In this document: piece after piece, positions 34,808 to 45,378 of the stretch | Position numbering within the stretch: the stretch's first letter is position 1 | How the letters are laid out: every line of letters starts with the position of its first letter | NCBI GenBank assembly: GCA_030267565.1 | Contig: BRXU01000013.1 | Span: 784,001-848,000, forward strand | Reading direction: 5' to 3' | DNA length: 64,000 nt | Source: Pleodorina starrii | Taxonomy: Eukaryota > Chlorophyta > Chlorophyceae > Chlamydomonadales > Volvocaceae | The notes under the pieces: model-generated | Databases searched by the model: none | What the model was told of the DNA's origin: nothing | What the model saw: only the letters and a program-made list of their open reading frames with translations | Made by a program: the position numbers and the translations under genes

Positions 34808-36399
34808 GCCATTATTACTTTATATTTTACCCACTGGGTGTGATTATTGTGCAAGTGAACTCGGAAAACTGAGAGTGTCTAGAATGTCTGAACACTGAAA
34901 TAAACCGTTACAACAGATCAACGAATTTGTTTACAGATACTTATGAGTACACATATATCTTACGAAAAAGCGCCTGAGGCGGCATTCACGGGCTTGTTAC
35001 TCGCGTGGCGGCCACCATGGTTACTGTCCCGACGGGTACGGGCACAGTAAGTCGGGCGTCCGCCCGGTGGATCGCCAGTTGAACGAGGGCAACGACTCGC
35101 TTGGCCTTCTCCGTATATAGCACCTAATAAGACTTCTCTTGATAAGGTATCTGTGCGAAGAAGGCTTCACGTCGGTCGTCGGAGTCGCATGCACAAGGAG
35201 TCCTCTATGCGCTCCATACGGGCATCTGCGCCATATGGGGCCCTTGGCTCCCTTGCTGTTTTGGAAGTTGTTAGGGTACGAGGGTTACGCGCCCCACAAC
35301 CTTAAAGTAACACTCACTTCCAAATACGGGACATCAACTACCGGTACCCCGATCCAAGGCGGACTACGCGATCAGAATGCCTTACCCACGACTCAGCAGA
35401 AAGAACGCGCAAATCAAAATTAGGATTTACGCCTTACCGGCGTAGCGTTGAGCAGCGCTGCGTGTTGCCGTATACGTAATTGCGCGCCGAAACTGACTTA
35501 ATTAAATCGAATACGAGGCACTTCAGACCGCAAGAAGGACATAGAAATCTACATCAGTATTGACAACCATAGCATGTTTGTACAGTACCCAACTGAAATC
35601 CAGCCAGAACGCGAGTACTCGAGCGCGAGTCAGGAACCAGCGACCTCCAGCGACAGCAGCGCTGAAATGGCATTTGTGGCAGTTTTGCCCACGAGGATAG
35701 TTTCCCTCCCTCCTTGCGCGAATTGAGGCGCCATTGAACTAATGGGGCGCGTGGAGGCGGACCCTGATGCTCCGAAGAAGTCAGCAGGTGCCAACGCATT
35801 GCGTTTCATCGCGGTTTCGCGTAGATCCGCCTGATGCGAGTACTTTCAGCCTTCCGTAATCTGTATGGAGCTATCTTACGAATGTGCAGCCATACGATGT
35901 CGCGCCTTTTCCCGACAGTACCGTTCCGATTTATCCAGGGTCGTCCGCACCGTTCTCCTTGGGCCGAGCATTGCCCAAGTGTGGTCAGGAATAAGGCTCC
36001 CCTTGTAAGATGTTAGTACCGCGTCGTGAGGTATCGAACATGGGCACGGAAGGCGCTGGGCGTGGTTATGCAAGCCCCCGACGAGGCGAGGCTTTCTGTG
36101 CATACGGGATGACATCAGACCATGAAGCGATACCTTCATCCCCGGAACCCGTATGCTCCGTCCGTGCGTCCTGGGGGAGGGCAAATGTGAGAATGGTACC
36201 GCGGCGTTGGGGGCGCCACGATGACTGGCTCCTGTTGGCTTGGTTTGCGATTGTTTCAGTGGACCCGGATCGGGTCGAGTGCAGGGCTCCATGGAACGCC
36301 TCCCCCACAAGCCACAACACCGTGGGCTCACTTCACACAGAAGTGAGCCAGAATTCGGTCAGGGCTCAGTGTTGGCTGCTTGGCTCAGTCGTGCGTCTC
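34808..36399. other. Intergenic, lower-GC stretch upstream of the cyclase gene
   Basis: Contains the cyclase promoter side (a TATAAAG-like box on the minus strand near 34820-34826) and no supported gene. A short hairpin with arms ggctcacttc and gaagtgagcc lies at about 36325-36350. Confidence 0.5.
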
Positions 36400-36545
36400 T
36401 CATGGGCGGGTTGTAGGAGTGCTGTATGGCCGTTGCCGCCATCCTGGCGAATATCTCAGGCGGCTGGCGACAAGGGGGCAGCTTAAAAAACCCTTTTGTG
36501 TGGGTGTGGGTTTGTGGGCGGTGCAGGACGGCACTGTGACGCCAC

Positions 36546-37035
36546 CCATCGCGGCGCGGCCGGCGTCGCCGGCGCGTAGCACGGCGACGGCCTTGGCCAG
36601 CGCCGCCGGCAGGTCGCCGGAGGGCTCTAATCGGACCTGGGCCATGGAGGGCATGCCTCCGAGCTTGCGGCTGTTGAAGGCGGCCGCGCACACACGCACG
36701 TCCAGGTCTGTCAGGTCAGCCAGGAGCAATATGACGAGTTCTGCGGCCATCTTGCTGTCATCCCAGGCGCTCTGGGCTACGAGGGTCTGCACGAAGGCGT
36801 GGTCATTGATCTGCGCGCGAACGATGGCCTGTAGGTCGTCTTCCTTGGGGAGCGACGGCGGCAGCTGCAACGGCCCGCCGCGCACGACGGCCTGCAGCGG
36901 CAGCTTGATGGCCTTGCTGCAGATGCGGTAGCGCAGCGCTACGAGATGTGGCCCCTCCGAGAAGAAGCGGAGCAGGAAGTCCCGCAGGTGCGCGTCTGGG
37001 CTGGCGTCAAGGATAGCTGACGAGCGAGCGGCCAT
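36546..37035 (-). CDS. Unassigned coding fragment (single recognisable exon)
   Basis: Starts MAARSSAILDASPDAHLRDF and stays open with GC-rich, balanced composition for about 163 codons. It has helical, Leu/Ala-rich stretches (LAELVILLLADLTDLDVRV-like) up to a possible donor at 36545 (gtggcg). I do not recognise the family. No downstream exon could be matched in the 1 kb that follows in gene direction, and a retrotransposon fragment begins about 100 bases upstream. It may be the first exon of a gene broken by insertions, or a pseudogene. Confidence 0.4.
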
Positions 37036-37132
37036 TGTGCGCGACTTTCAAAAGCGCTATTCCATGCTTTAACGGCATACGGATTCGTTGTTGTGGAATA
37101 CAAATAATCATGTTTCTAAATTGTGCACGCAG

Positions 37133-37737
37133 GGATGGATGGATGTTACAAGCTTCAGTGAGCTCGTACGGCTCAAACGAACCCGGAGGCTCATGAACCG
37201 CTTCAGTCGCGCAGAAAAAGATAAAGAAAAACAAAAACAAAATGACAGCACAAACGTCTCATAACGAAAGTGGTGCAATGGAACGTAAACTGTGTGAGAT
37301 CGCACAAGAACAAACTTCTCAAGATGAAATGCGTTCTTGCCGCAGACTGAACATCTCAAAGATAGCTTTCGCAAGGCCGCGCTGATCGTCGACTTGCATG
37401 ACATCGTGAACACTCGCAGTATTGGGTACGCCTAAGTCCCAAAGCATCTGCCGTGCTGACACAAGGGCAGAACACTCCAACAGAAAATGCTTCTCATCCT
37501 CGACCGCACCGTCAGAGCGACACGCTTTGCAAACACGGAGCTCCCTAGACCGGCTACTCTCGCTGTTAATCGAGTGCACGCAGGGCAAGGCAGGACTCGT
37601 GACCGTTGGTAGGATGCCTTTCGGAGAGGCCGCTACGTTGAAGGAAACGTGCGAATAGTATGCGGTGCGTGTCCAGGAAAAAAAGTTGAAGATTTAGCAG
37701 GTCGAAGGCTCCAGCTTAGGAATGTTATGTTGGAATT
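37133..37737 (-). mobile_element. 5'-truncated non-LTR (LINE) retrotransposon fragment with 3' tail
   Basis: Minus-strand frame from about 37720 to 37319 encodes the C-terminal end of a LINE reverse-transcriptase polyprotein. It has the Cys/His pattern CKACRSDG and VEDEKHFLLECSAL followed by ARQMLWDLG. It is followed by a 3' UTR ending gaagcttgtaac and a short (CATC)n tail at 37133-37145. The same 3' end recurs in plus orientation at 38215-38295. It has lost most of its 5' sequence and cannot be autonomous. Confidence 0.8.
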
Positions 37738-37740
37738 AGG

Positions 37741-37782
<42 letters not shown>

Positions 37783-37788
37783 CCTTAT
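37737..37788. repeat. (AT)n microsatellite inside an AGGCCTTA palindrome
   Basis: About 18 AT units bounded by aggcctta and its inverse taaggcct, making a perfect cruciform-prone palindrome directly at the truncated 5' edge of the LINE fragment. Confidence 0.9.
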
Positions 37789-37927
37789 CCGCACACGTTC
37801 CATCTATTACCATTACACGGTGTGCGAGCTCAACCCGCTGGCCACTGTGTTTTATTTCTTGTGGACCATCATGTCGACCCTGCTGCTGCTGTCGCTGCTC
37901 GAGAGTATTGCAGTAGGGGGCTGGTCG

Positions 37928-38511
37928 GCTGGAGCATGCGTGCCGTACTATTTTCCGAAATAGTACGACCTACAAGCGCACCGTTCCCTCACCATGAGTG
38001 TTTGCGAGGCCTTGCAAGTAGACGATTAGCGCGGTCTTGCAAAGGTCGTTTATGAATTGTTTTGCTTACGGCGCGAACGCATTTCCTTGTAGAGTTGATG
38101 GCGATCTCTTTCCAGGTCATGTCGCACTTTTGTGACGTATCTATCTTATGTTGTCCCTCTTGCCCTTTCTATTCCTATTATACTTTCTTTACTTTTTGTT
38201 CATTTTGCCTGACTGAGGCGGTTCATGAGCCTTCGGGTTCGTTTGAGCCGTACGAGCTCACAGAAGCTTGTAACATCATCATCATCATCATCATGATTGA
38301 TTCGGCACTCCCGAATGAGTTTCTCTGCCGGCTAGTTCTGCATAAAGTCAGCATGGATCTTGACAAGGCGCTGCTGCTTCTCGACAAGCATTGGCCGGCC
38401 TTGCATCCTCAGACAACTCATTTCGTCGGGTCCGGCATTTCGTTTGATGCACCTTCAGCTGCGGCCATGATTGCGTATTTGAAAGACGGGAGTACCATAG
38501 ACGTCGGCCAC
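37928..38511 (+). repeat. Duplicated segment, copy 1 (interrupted by an insertion)
   Basis: Part A (37928-37997) and part B (38301-38511) are 90-95% identical to the contiguous copy at 38654-38933 but are separated by 303 inserted bases. Part B has an open frame with LVLHKVSMDLDKALLLLDKH in both copies. Its origin is not recognised; it may be a domesticated or transposon coding fragment. Confidence 0.85.
37998..38300 (+). mobile_element. LINE 3'-end insertion within the duplicated segment
   Basis: Severely 5'-truncated copy of the LINE family at 37133-37737, in the opposite orientation. It shares gaggcggttcatgagcc and gtttgagccgtacgagctca and ends gaagcttgtaac followed by (ATC)n. A TGA triplet on both sides is a possible short target duplication. 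The empty site is the junction at 38723/38724. Confidence 0.8.
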
Positions 38512-38653
38512 GTCGCATAATAGCTCAGAGAATTGCGTGGTCATGTCCACTTATGTATAGCTGCCTAAGTGACCAAAGCTTCTGGGGCTCATATAACGAA
38601 CCGATACAAGGCCAAGTAGTTATTTGAATACCTTTTATGTGCGCGGGAACAGC

Positions 38654-38933
38654 GCTGGAGCATGCGTGCCGTACTATTTCCCAAAATAGTACGACCTACA
38701 AGCGCACCGGTCCCTCACCATGATTCGGCACTCCCGAATGAGTTTCTCTGCCGGCTAGTTCTACATAAAGTCAACATGGATCTTGACAAGGCGCTGCTGC
38801 TTCTCGACAAGCATTGGCCGGCCTTGCATCCTCAGACAACTCATTTCGTCGGGTCCGGCATTTCGTTTGATGCACCTGCAGCTGCGGCCATGATTGCGTA
38901 TTTGGAAGACGGGAGTACCATTGACGTCGGCCA
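38654..38933 (+). repeat. Duplicated segment, copy 2 (uninterrupted, empty site)
   Basis: Contiguous A+B copy lacking the 303-base insertion. B differs from copy 1 by a handful of substitutions (for example Ser to Asn, Ser to Ala and Lys to Glu in the shared frame), most keeping the frame open. Confidence 0.85.
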
Positions 38934-39019
38934 CCTTCCCGCCCGCCGGCCCCCCTTGCCGTCGCGTGCACACTGTACCGTATGGTCCCAAACGGATTCC
39001 CCTTGGTGCCATCATGGAC

Positions 39020-39340
39020 TCAGGGTCCACTCTGCCCTATTTCGCATCTGCAACCATCTGCGGAAGTTCTATACCGTGACACCACACCTCTTTCAATCTG
39101 ACCCCTGTGGGTGCCTTCGGGCGGGATTCCGTTTCTTGGCCTCCAATATGCCCCCCTGATGTTCAAAACATTCCGTAGTGCGTTGCAAGCTGGACACTCA
39201 AGTAGCACATATTTCCCGTCCTCAATGTGGCTGTGTGTCTGATCCCCAACATCGGCCGTGCATACCCGGTTTTGAAGAAAGCCGCTGCGGCTGCCCGACT
39301 TGCCGGTGGGCCTACATTTGGGCCTGCTCCGTGCGCCTGT
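39020..39340 (-). mobile_element. Second LINE C-terminal fragment
   Basis: The minus-strand frame contains HSHIEDGKYVLLECPACNAL followed by RNVLNIRG, the same C-terminal Cys/His block seen at 37.4 kb (VEDEKHFLLECSAL) but diverged. No tail or target duplication could be placed, and the upstream frame is degraded. Confidence 0.5.
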
Positions 39341-40113
39341 GGTCCCAACTGCGGCTGATCCAGCGCAAGGAAACCTGGTGACGTTTGGCGGTGGCTGGCG
39401 TGGCCATGCTGGGAATTTCCAACTGTCCCACTCTCCCACATGCTGGGGCCTGTGGTTGTGGAGGGCACCCTGCAGGGGCCGCGCGGGTAGGGCTTCCCCG
39501 CGGTGCCATCGATTTTGGGGCCTAGCCCGATGGGCCAGGCTGTGAACCGGCAATTAGGCGCTAGCAATCAGGCAGCGGTTTTTTACCGGCCGAAGTTTGG
39601 ATTGTCCAGGCGCCGGAAGACCTGCGGCTGTGGGTTGTCCTTGCCTCGGTATTTGCTGTGGAGCTCGGGCGGCTAGTCACGAATGCGGCCGGGAAGGCGG
39701 ACTCTGTCTTTCCGCCTGGTCCCATTCTATCTTACGGAGAGGGTCACCGATCGCGTGGTGATGAGCTTCAGGGGACGACGTCGGGGTTTCGCGGCTTTTG
39801 GGCCCCCTGCAGAAAGGGTGGGATTCGGTGGACCCGGATCATCCAATACTGCGGATGGTTTCGGCTGGGCTGGTATGCCGTCGTGGCCCGAGGGGCTGCA
39901 GGCAGAGAACTCGCTTTCCGCTAGTACCTAGTTTGAAGCTCGGTCAGTTTCTTGAGGGTTCCTGGGGTCGGGGCCTCTTCCCACGGCAGCCCACAAGTTG
40001 CTGTTAATGTGCGTAATGGCGCGCCTAGGGTATTACCCGTCGCCCATTGATGCACCTGTCGGCTCATTAACACTATGATCGCGTGTCTCTGTGCTCCTCC
40101 CAGTTCCCCGATC

Positions 40114-40173
40114 CGCAATCGGGTCAGGCAGCACGAGCCACCAAGCCGGCTCGTGCTGCCTGACCCGGTTGCG
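40114..40173. repeat. Long near-perfect hairpin
   Basis: Two 26-base arms, left 40114-40139 (core gggtcaggcagcacgagcc) and right 40148-40173, with a single mismatch (a G-U pair in RNA) and an 8-base loop. It could be a small-RNA precursor, a short foldback element, or the fused ends of a DNA transposon. It is not inside a recognised gene. Confidence 0.9.
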
Positions 40174-40993
40174 AATCCCTTCGCCCTGTTGGCACCCAAC
40201 CACAGCTGTATTCCGCGGCGCGCCAGCATTACCATGAGGTATAGAACTGCCCCGAACCGAGTACGGCTGGGACGAGCATCCCATCAAAGTCCATACCCGG
40301 GGAAGGGGTACACTAGGAATCCAGGATAAGGACTAGGTGATTTATCTTCAGTAGGTACAATGCTGACCCATATATGAGCTGGTCTGAGGCTAACTACGTA
40401 TGGGCTCGAGGGTGAAGGATCTGTCTTCCCAAAGACACGCCCACCGAAGCTTGTGGAACGAATCCATTCCCCTACCGCCCATTGGACGCTTGCGCGGGGA
40501 GGGGGGGGGAGCCGGGGGTCCCCACGGGGGGATCCACACGAAGCCTTGCATGACATGCCGATTGCAGACACGGACTGCACAGACGCGGAGGAAGGCAAAC
40601 ATTAGCATGGGCGCGAAACCAACCCTAGTTGGAACTGCTCAGGCCATACGCATGAAACAGACGACGACGTCATTTCACAAGACCACAGCATTTGGGTGGT
40701 GGCACGCTTCAGTGCATGAAAAACCTAATAGTACGACATTGCGCGTAAACTCGGCCGGTCGCCGTTTCATCGGAACCAGTTCTCGTCATTCATATACATT
40801 TTTATATCGTGCCTAAGGTCGTCACGAGCATACGCCGCCAAATTTCACTCCAGCAATCGACGGGTTCTAGTGTAACCCCGCAAGGCAGTTCACGCCGGCC
40901 CATGTACCTGTTCTCACGTCCATATGGCCTAAATTGGTATAGGCGCAGTGCTTAGAAGGCTTCCAGTTAACATACGCCAGCCCGCTGGCAGCC

Positions 40994-42551
40994 ATGCAAC
41001 TGCTTCAGCCTGGGTGGGCAGTTGCCTCGACAGCATGGCTGCTTGTCTTACTGACAAGTCCAGCGGAAGCCGAGATGGGAGACTACACCAAGGGTTTGCA
41101 GGACGGAAAGATTCCCCTCGCTGAGGTTGTACTTATCGTGGGAGCAGCGTTGGCTGTGCTGTCAGTCTTGATACTGCTTGTCGGTAAGAGGATAAGGGTT
41201 CAATCGAATTTCGTGTGACATGTTTTGCGCGGAGATACGTGCGGGCGTTATAGGGTGCCCAATTGGAGGGGGAGTTCCTGCGACGCGGCGTGCGGCCCAA
41301 CGGGCTGCAGAAGGCTTTCCTGATTCTGGCTGCATTGTGCTTGTTTTGTGCAGCGCTGGTGGAGCTCACAGGCAGAGTCCTCATGACGCGTTGCTGCGGA
41401 GGTTTGAGCTATTCCATAGCGCACATTGGTAAGCGTGGGCTACAAATTCAGCAATTCTTTCAGCTGGCAGTGTGGGATTGCGAGCTTGAGAAATTCGGTG
41501 ATAAGAGGCAAGACCGGAGGGGTTACCTGTGTATCGGAACTGTAGCTGGGCTACCGGGGGGGTGCCTAGTTTTACTTCCCCGTTATCCTAGGTCTACGCT
41601 TCCTACCATTTGTGCGAGTTTTGGCACCGCGGTGCATCGGCATGTCGGCACGGGCAGCTTCCGCGTTGTCCAACCGCGTCTTGCCCGCCCCCCTCCCGTC
41701 TGGTGGAACCGGCAGTGTTGGCCACCCTCTGGCTACCCGTGGTGGGCATATCCATCTACCTGATCACACAAAAACATTACCCGGCTGTGGCGTTCGTGGC
41801 GGCGGGTGCCGTCTTCATCGCGGCACATGCTGCTTTGGCGATGCGCCAGTTATGTTGGTTCTGCTGTGCCGGAGCGCTCATGGGGTCCTCCATCGAAAAC
41901 CCGAAGTCTGCTCTTTTGGTGAGTGCCGCCCAATGCTATCGTGACGGTCACATCGCAACAGAGGGCAAAGAGCAGCAAGATGTGGAGTATGGGCGCTGGC
42001 TGCGTCCGCATGGCATGCAACATTCTGGCGGGCACCCGTATTTGTGTGCTGTTCGGCCTTCCACTTCCGCAAATTTTATCGCCATTAGCCGCATCCCCAT
42101 GGGCTGTAACCATTACTCCACGGGGACGCGGCTCCACGAGGGCGCGGCTAATGGTTCCAACCGCATCCACATAACCTATACCGTCTGTGTCATGCAGAAA
42201 GCCCAGGACACCGGCGGGCAGGGCCGCGCGAGCTCGCCTATCGGCGGCGAGGCCGCCACTGCCGGCTGTGACCAATTTAATCCCGTGGCGGGCGTCCATG
42301 GGGTCGGCGCCGGCGGCGGCGCTCGCGGCCTCGAGAGCCACAACCCATTCCACGCCACCTACGGGCTCCTGCCCGGCAGCTCCGTGTTCGCCTACCAGAT
42401 CTTCATTCCTGGGAGCGAGGAGCATCAGGCGGGTGCCAGGTGGGGCCCGCCGAGCTCGTCGCGGCAAGGCAGCCCCGGGAGCGAGGGGCGGCAGACGCGG
42501 ACCAGCGCGCAGCCCCTGGTCCAACTGCCATCCGCGCGGTTACGGCAGTAG
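40994..42551 (+). CDS. Small multi-span membrane protein of unknown function
   Basis: Exon 1 (40994-41183) encodes a signal peptide (STAWLLVLLTSPAEAE) followed by a TM helix (LAEVVLIVGAALAVLSVLIL) and a gtaaga donor. Exon 2 (acceptor near 41249, ends 41428 at gtaagc) adds a helix (KAFLILAALCLFCAALVEL). Exon 3 (41716-41918, donor gtgagt) adds two more (LATLWLPVVGISIYLI and FVAAGAVFIAAHAALAM) before a Cys-rich turn (LCWFCCAG). Exon 4 (42198-42551) is a soluble Gly/Ser-rich tail ending at TAG. Exons 2-3-4 join in phase. The exon 1-2 phase does not match, so a short exon or another donor is missing. Four helices and the topology recall tetraspan-type proteins, but no family signature is visible. 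Confidence 0.55.
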
Positions 42552-45378
42552 CCATCGCTGGCGGCGTGGTGGCGTGGCGCGGCGGAGGGCATTTCACCCG
42601 CTCACGAACAGGGGCAGCTGCGTAAAAGGATGGCCCAAGGGACGTGAAACCGCAGGTGGGCTACGCTCCGCCCCGTTGCGCTTCAGGGCTCGGCATTACG
42701 ACGGCGACGGGTCGAGCTCGGCCTCACCGCACGCGTGCGTGCGGCCGTGCTCTGATTGGAGGCAGCTTGGGTGGGGGCGCCGCGCCATCACGCCTCTGGG
42801 ATCTGCCCCGTGGCGCGAGGGCCCCGCCACATGTACATGGCGCGCGGCGATGGGCCTATCGCCCACGTCTGGAAACGGAGCCGTGGGAGCGTGGCCCTGT
42901 GCTGTCGGTCCAACTGGGAGAACCATTGGCAGGTGCGGCGCGGTCAGGATGCAGAGTGTGCGTTGACTGTTGACAATGCCGCGTGGAGTGCACAGCGGGG
43001 CGGGCGCAGGGGCCGGCAAGGTCAGGAAACAACCCCGCAGGAGGCTGGGTCAGGCAGAGGCGTCATGATTTTTACCTGCCTGCATTTGCTACGGCATCAC
43101 ATGCGCCGTTCGCTCCATGAATTGGCCACGTTGCGAACGGTTTCCTCGGATTACGTTTCGTTCTTGTTTTTCTCCTTTTTGTATCTACCCATGTGACAAA
43201 ACGTCAAACGAAACCCCTTTTTTAATCCGGAAATACTGGCTGTTGGCGACATATGCAACGAGTTGTTTGGTTTTGCGATGCAGTGCAATTTTGCGCTTTT
43301 GGGTCAGAGATGCTACGTTTGCGCTTGCGTAGGTTTAGATGTGGGCCGGCGCGTGGCTGGCGTGCGTGGGAATGATGATGGGCGGCCGATGATGGCGCTG
43401 CTCACTGTTCGTTAGCAGGTTGTGTGGGCCGCTAGCGAATTTTACCCGTGCCGGAAAGGGAAGTTGAGGGAACAGGGAGGGGGATCGGGTTGGGGTTGGA
43501 CAGGAAGTGTGGTGGGAAGCTCGGGCGCCCATGGATTTTTCTCTCGTCTGGACTTTTTGCGGCTTGCATGACTTCCTGGCACTATGCACACTTACGATTG
43601 ATGCCGTTTTGTAGCAAATATACCTTTGGCATGGCCAATGACTAGCCAAGCTTGCTTGCTTGGGGCCATAACAGCAAGGCGCAGGCGCAGAGGAGCCAAT
43701 CCTCGAAGGTTCGGGGCTTAGTCTCTTCACGATTGGAGGCTGCGGTGGTGTTCTGGTGGTACGGTCGTCCCCCGCGTTCTGTAGTGGGCGGCGAGCTGGT
43801 CCTCGACCCTCGGCAGGCAGTGTCACGAGCGAAATATCGTACCGCCGTACTGTCTATCGTACTGCGAGCTCCCAGAACGACACAGCTGTCGAACGGGATT
43901 TCTGGGGAAATCTGACTGAGCAGCGGCGCCTCGGGAGGCTGTTGTCGCGTGTCGTGGCATCGGTGGTGGTTTCCACAGACACGGAATGGGGCGGCCGCCA
44001 GTTCTCGCAGTCTTTCCTTCTGCGGAGCGGCGCTTCCGGGGAGAAGACGCCAACAGGGCCACTGCCCTCATTTTCCATACGCTTCTTGGATATGTTTGGC
44101 TCGCGGCTTGGATTGGTGGCACGCAAGTATATTCATTCTAAAGATGTTAAGCTGTACTAATTGGTTTGCTGCGGTAGCGTGATGGGCCGGACAGCGGGAC
44201 GGGATCTGGAAGGGGTTTAGAAGGCACAGCGATTTGTTTCGCTGGCGCTGGGGTTCGGGGGAGGGGAGGTATGGCGGCGACGCAGTCGAGGTGTGCCGCT
44301 TCCCTGGGTTGGCGGTGGCAGACATTCTGCTGGTGTGTTAGAACTGCTAAGAGTCTTAGAGCGTGTGCCGAGCTATGCGGCAGTGCGCCCACGCCGGGGC
44401 GGCACAGCGCGAACGTTTTTTTGGGGCCCGGGTTTCTTGGGCGCGTGCGTCAGTGTAACATCACGTGAGGCCCGAGGTGCTGGGCCGTCTCATTCTTCGC
44501 TATAACAACGCATTCAAGTGCAATGCACCAGCCGGTCCAACCTTTGAGCAGCAGACCGTTGATCCAAAGCCACAAATCGACACAGTCGTCCAATCGACGA
44601 GCTCCAAAGGATGGCATTTTTGTAAATCCGAAACCCCGCTACCATGATGCCCATTCTGCCTGTGTCTCCAGCATCCGGGACACTGTGATAGTCTGTGCAA
44701 ACATGGTCTCCATATCAGGATGAAGTGCATTGGTTAAGCCGGCCCCGGCGCATCACCATGCAAAACCTTGGAAAAACTTTCCTGCAGCCCAGCTGCACGC
44801 GCCAAACATACAACGCATCAAATACGTAATTTTGCCGTCATGACCGTGCGGAAAATGTGGTATGTGACTGACCAACAGCGCACAGCAGCCATGTCGATTA
44901 CCGTATACGACGTTATCATACTTTTTACGAGCACACCACGACCTTAAGGGCGCCACAAAAGACAAGGCCCCGACACCAGCGTGTAACACCCAAAAAATCT
45001 CGAAACGTCCAGGCCAGCAGGAAACAGTTGGCCCAGCGCCCAGTCAGACGCAGACGTCGGCCCTCGTCGGCCGCCATCTGCGCCACCCGCGCCCATAGCT
45101 TGCTTGCCTCAGGCATGGCTGACATAATGTTGGCTGAACAACGCAATCTTCGTTGCAGGTTGGACCCACGGAGGCCGTACCGCAAGGATTGGCTTTCGTT
45201 TCTGGCCCCAAGGGCGTTTTGCCGCCTCGGCCGGCGTCCGCTCTGCACAACGCCCCGCCGGGCCCTGATCCGCCGCCTGCTCCCCCATCCACCAAAGCGT
45301 CTGCCCACTCCCCCCGCCGCTGCTTCTTAAGCCAGGCCACATTCGCCCGCTTCCCCAGCTCGCGGCTCGGCCCAGTCC
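42552..45378. other. No supported gene; 3' flanks of two convergent genes
   Basis: Several mid-length frames (42756-43196 plus, 43756-44160 plus, 43335-43826 minus) lack family motifs or matching splice sites. The first could be a further 3' exon of the membrane-protein gene. GC drops after 43.1 kb. Confidence 0.45.

Noticed and set aside
41850..42524. 224-codon minus-strand frame
   Set aside because: Antisense to the last exons of the membrane-protein gene, which have good GT/AG boundaries.
43756..44160. 134-codon plus-strand frame (VERDFWGNLTEQRRLGRLLS)
   Set aside because: Looks protein-like in places, but no family, start context or neighbouring exon could be supported.
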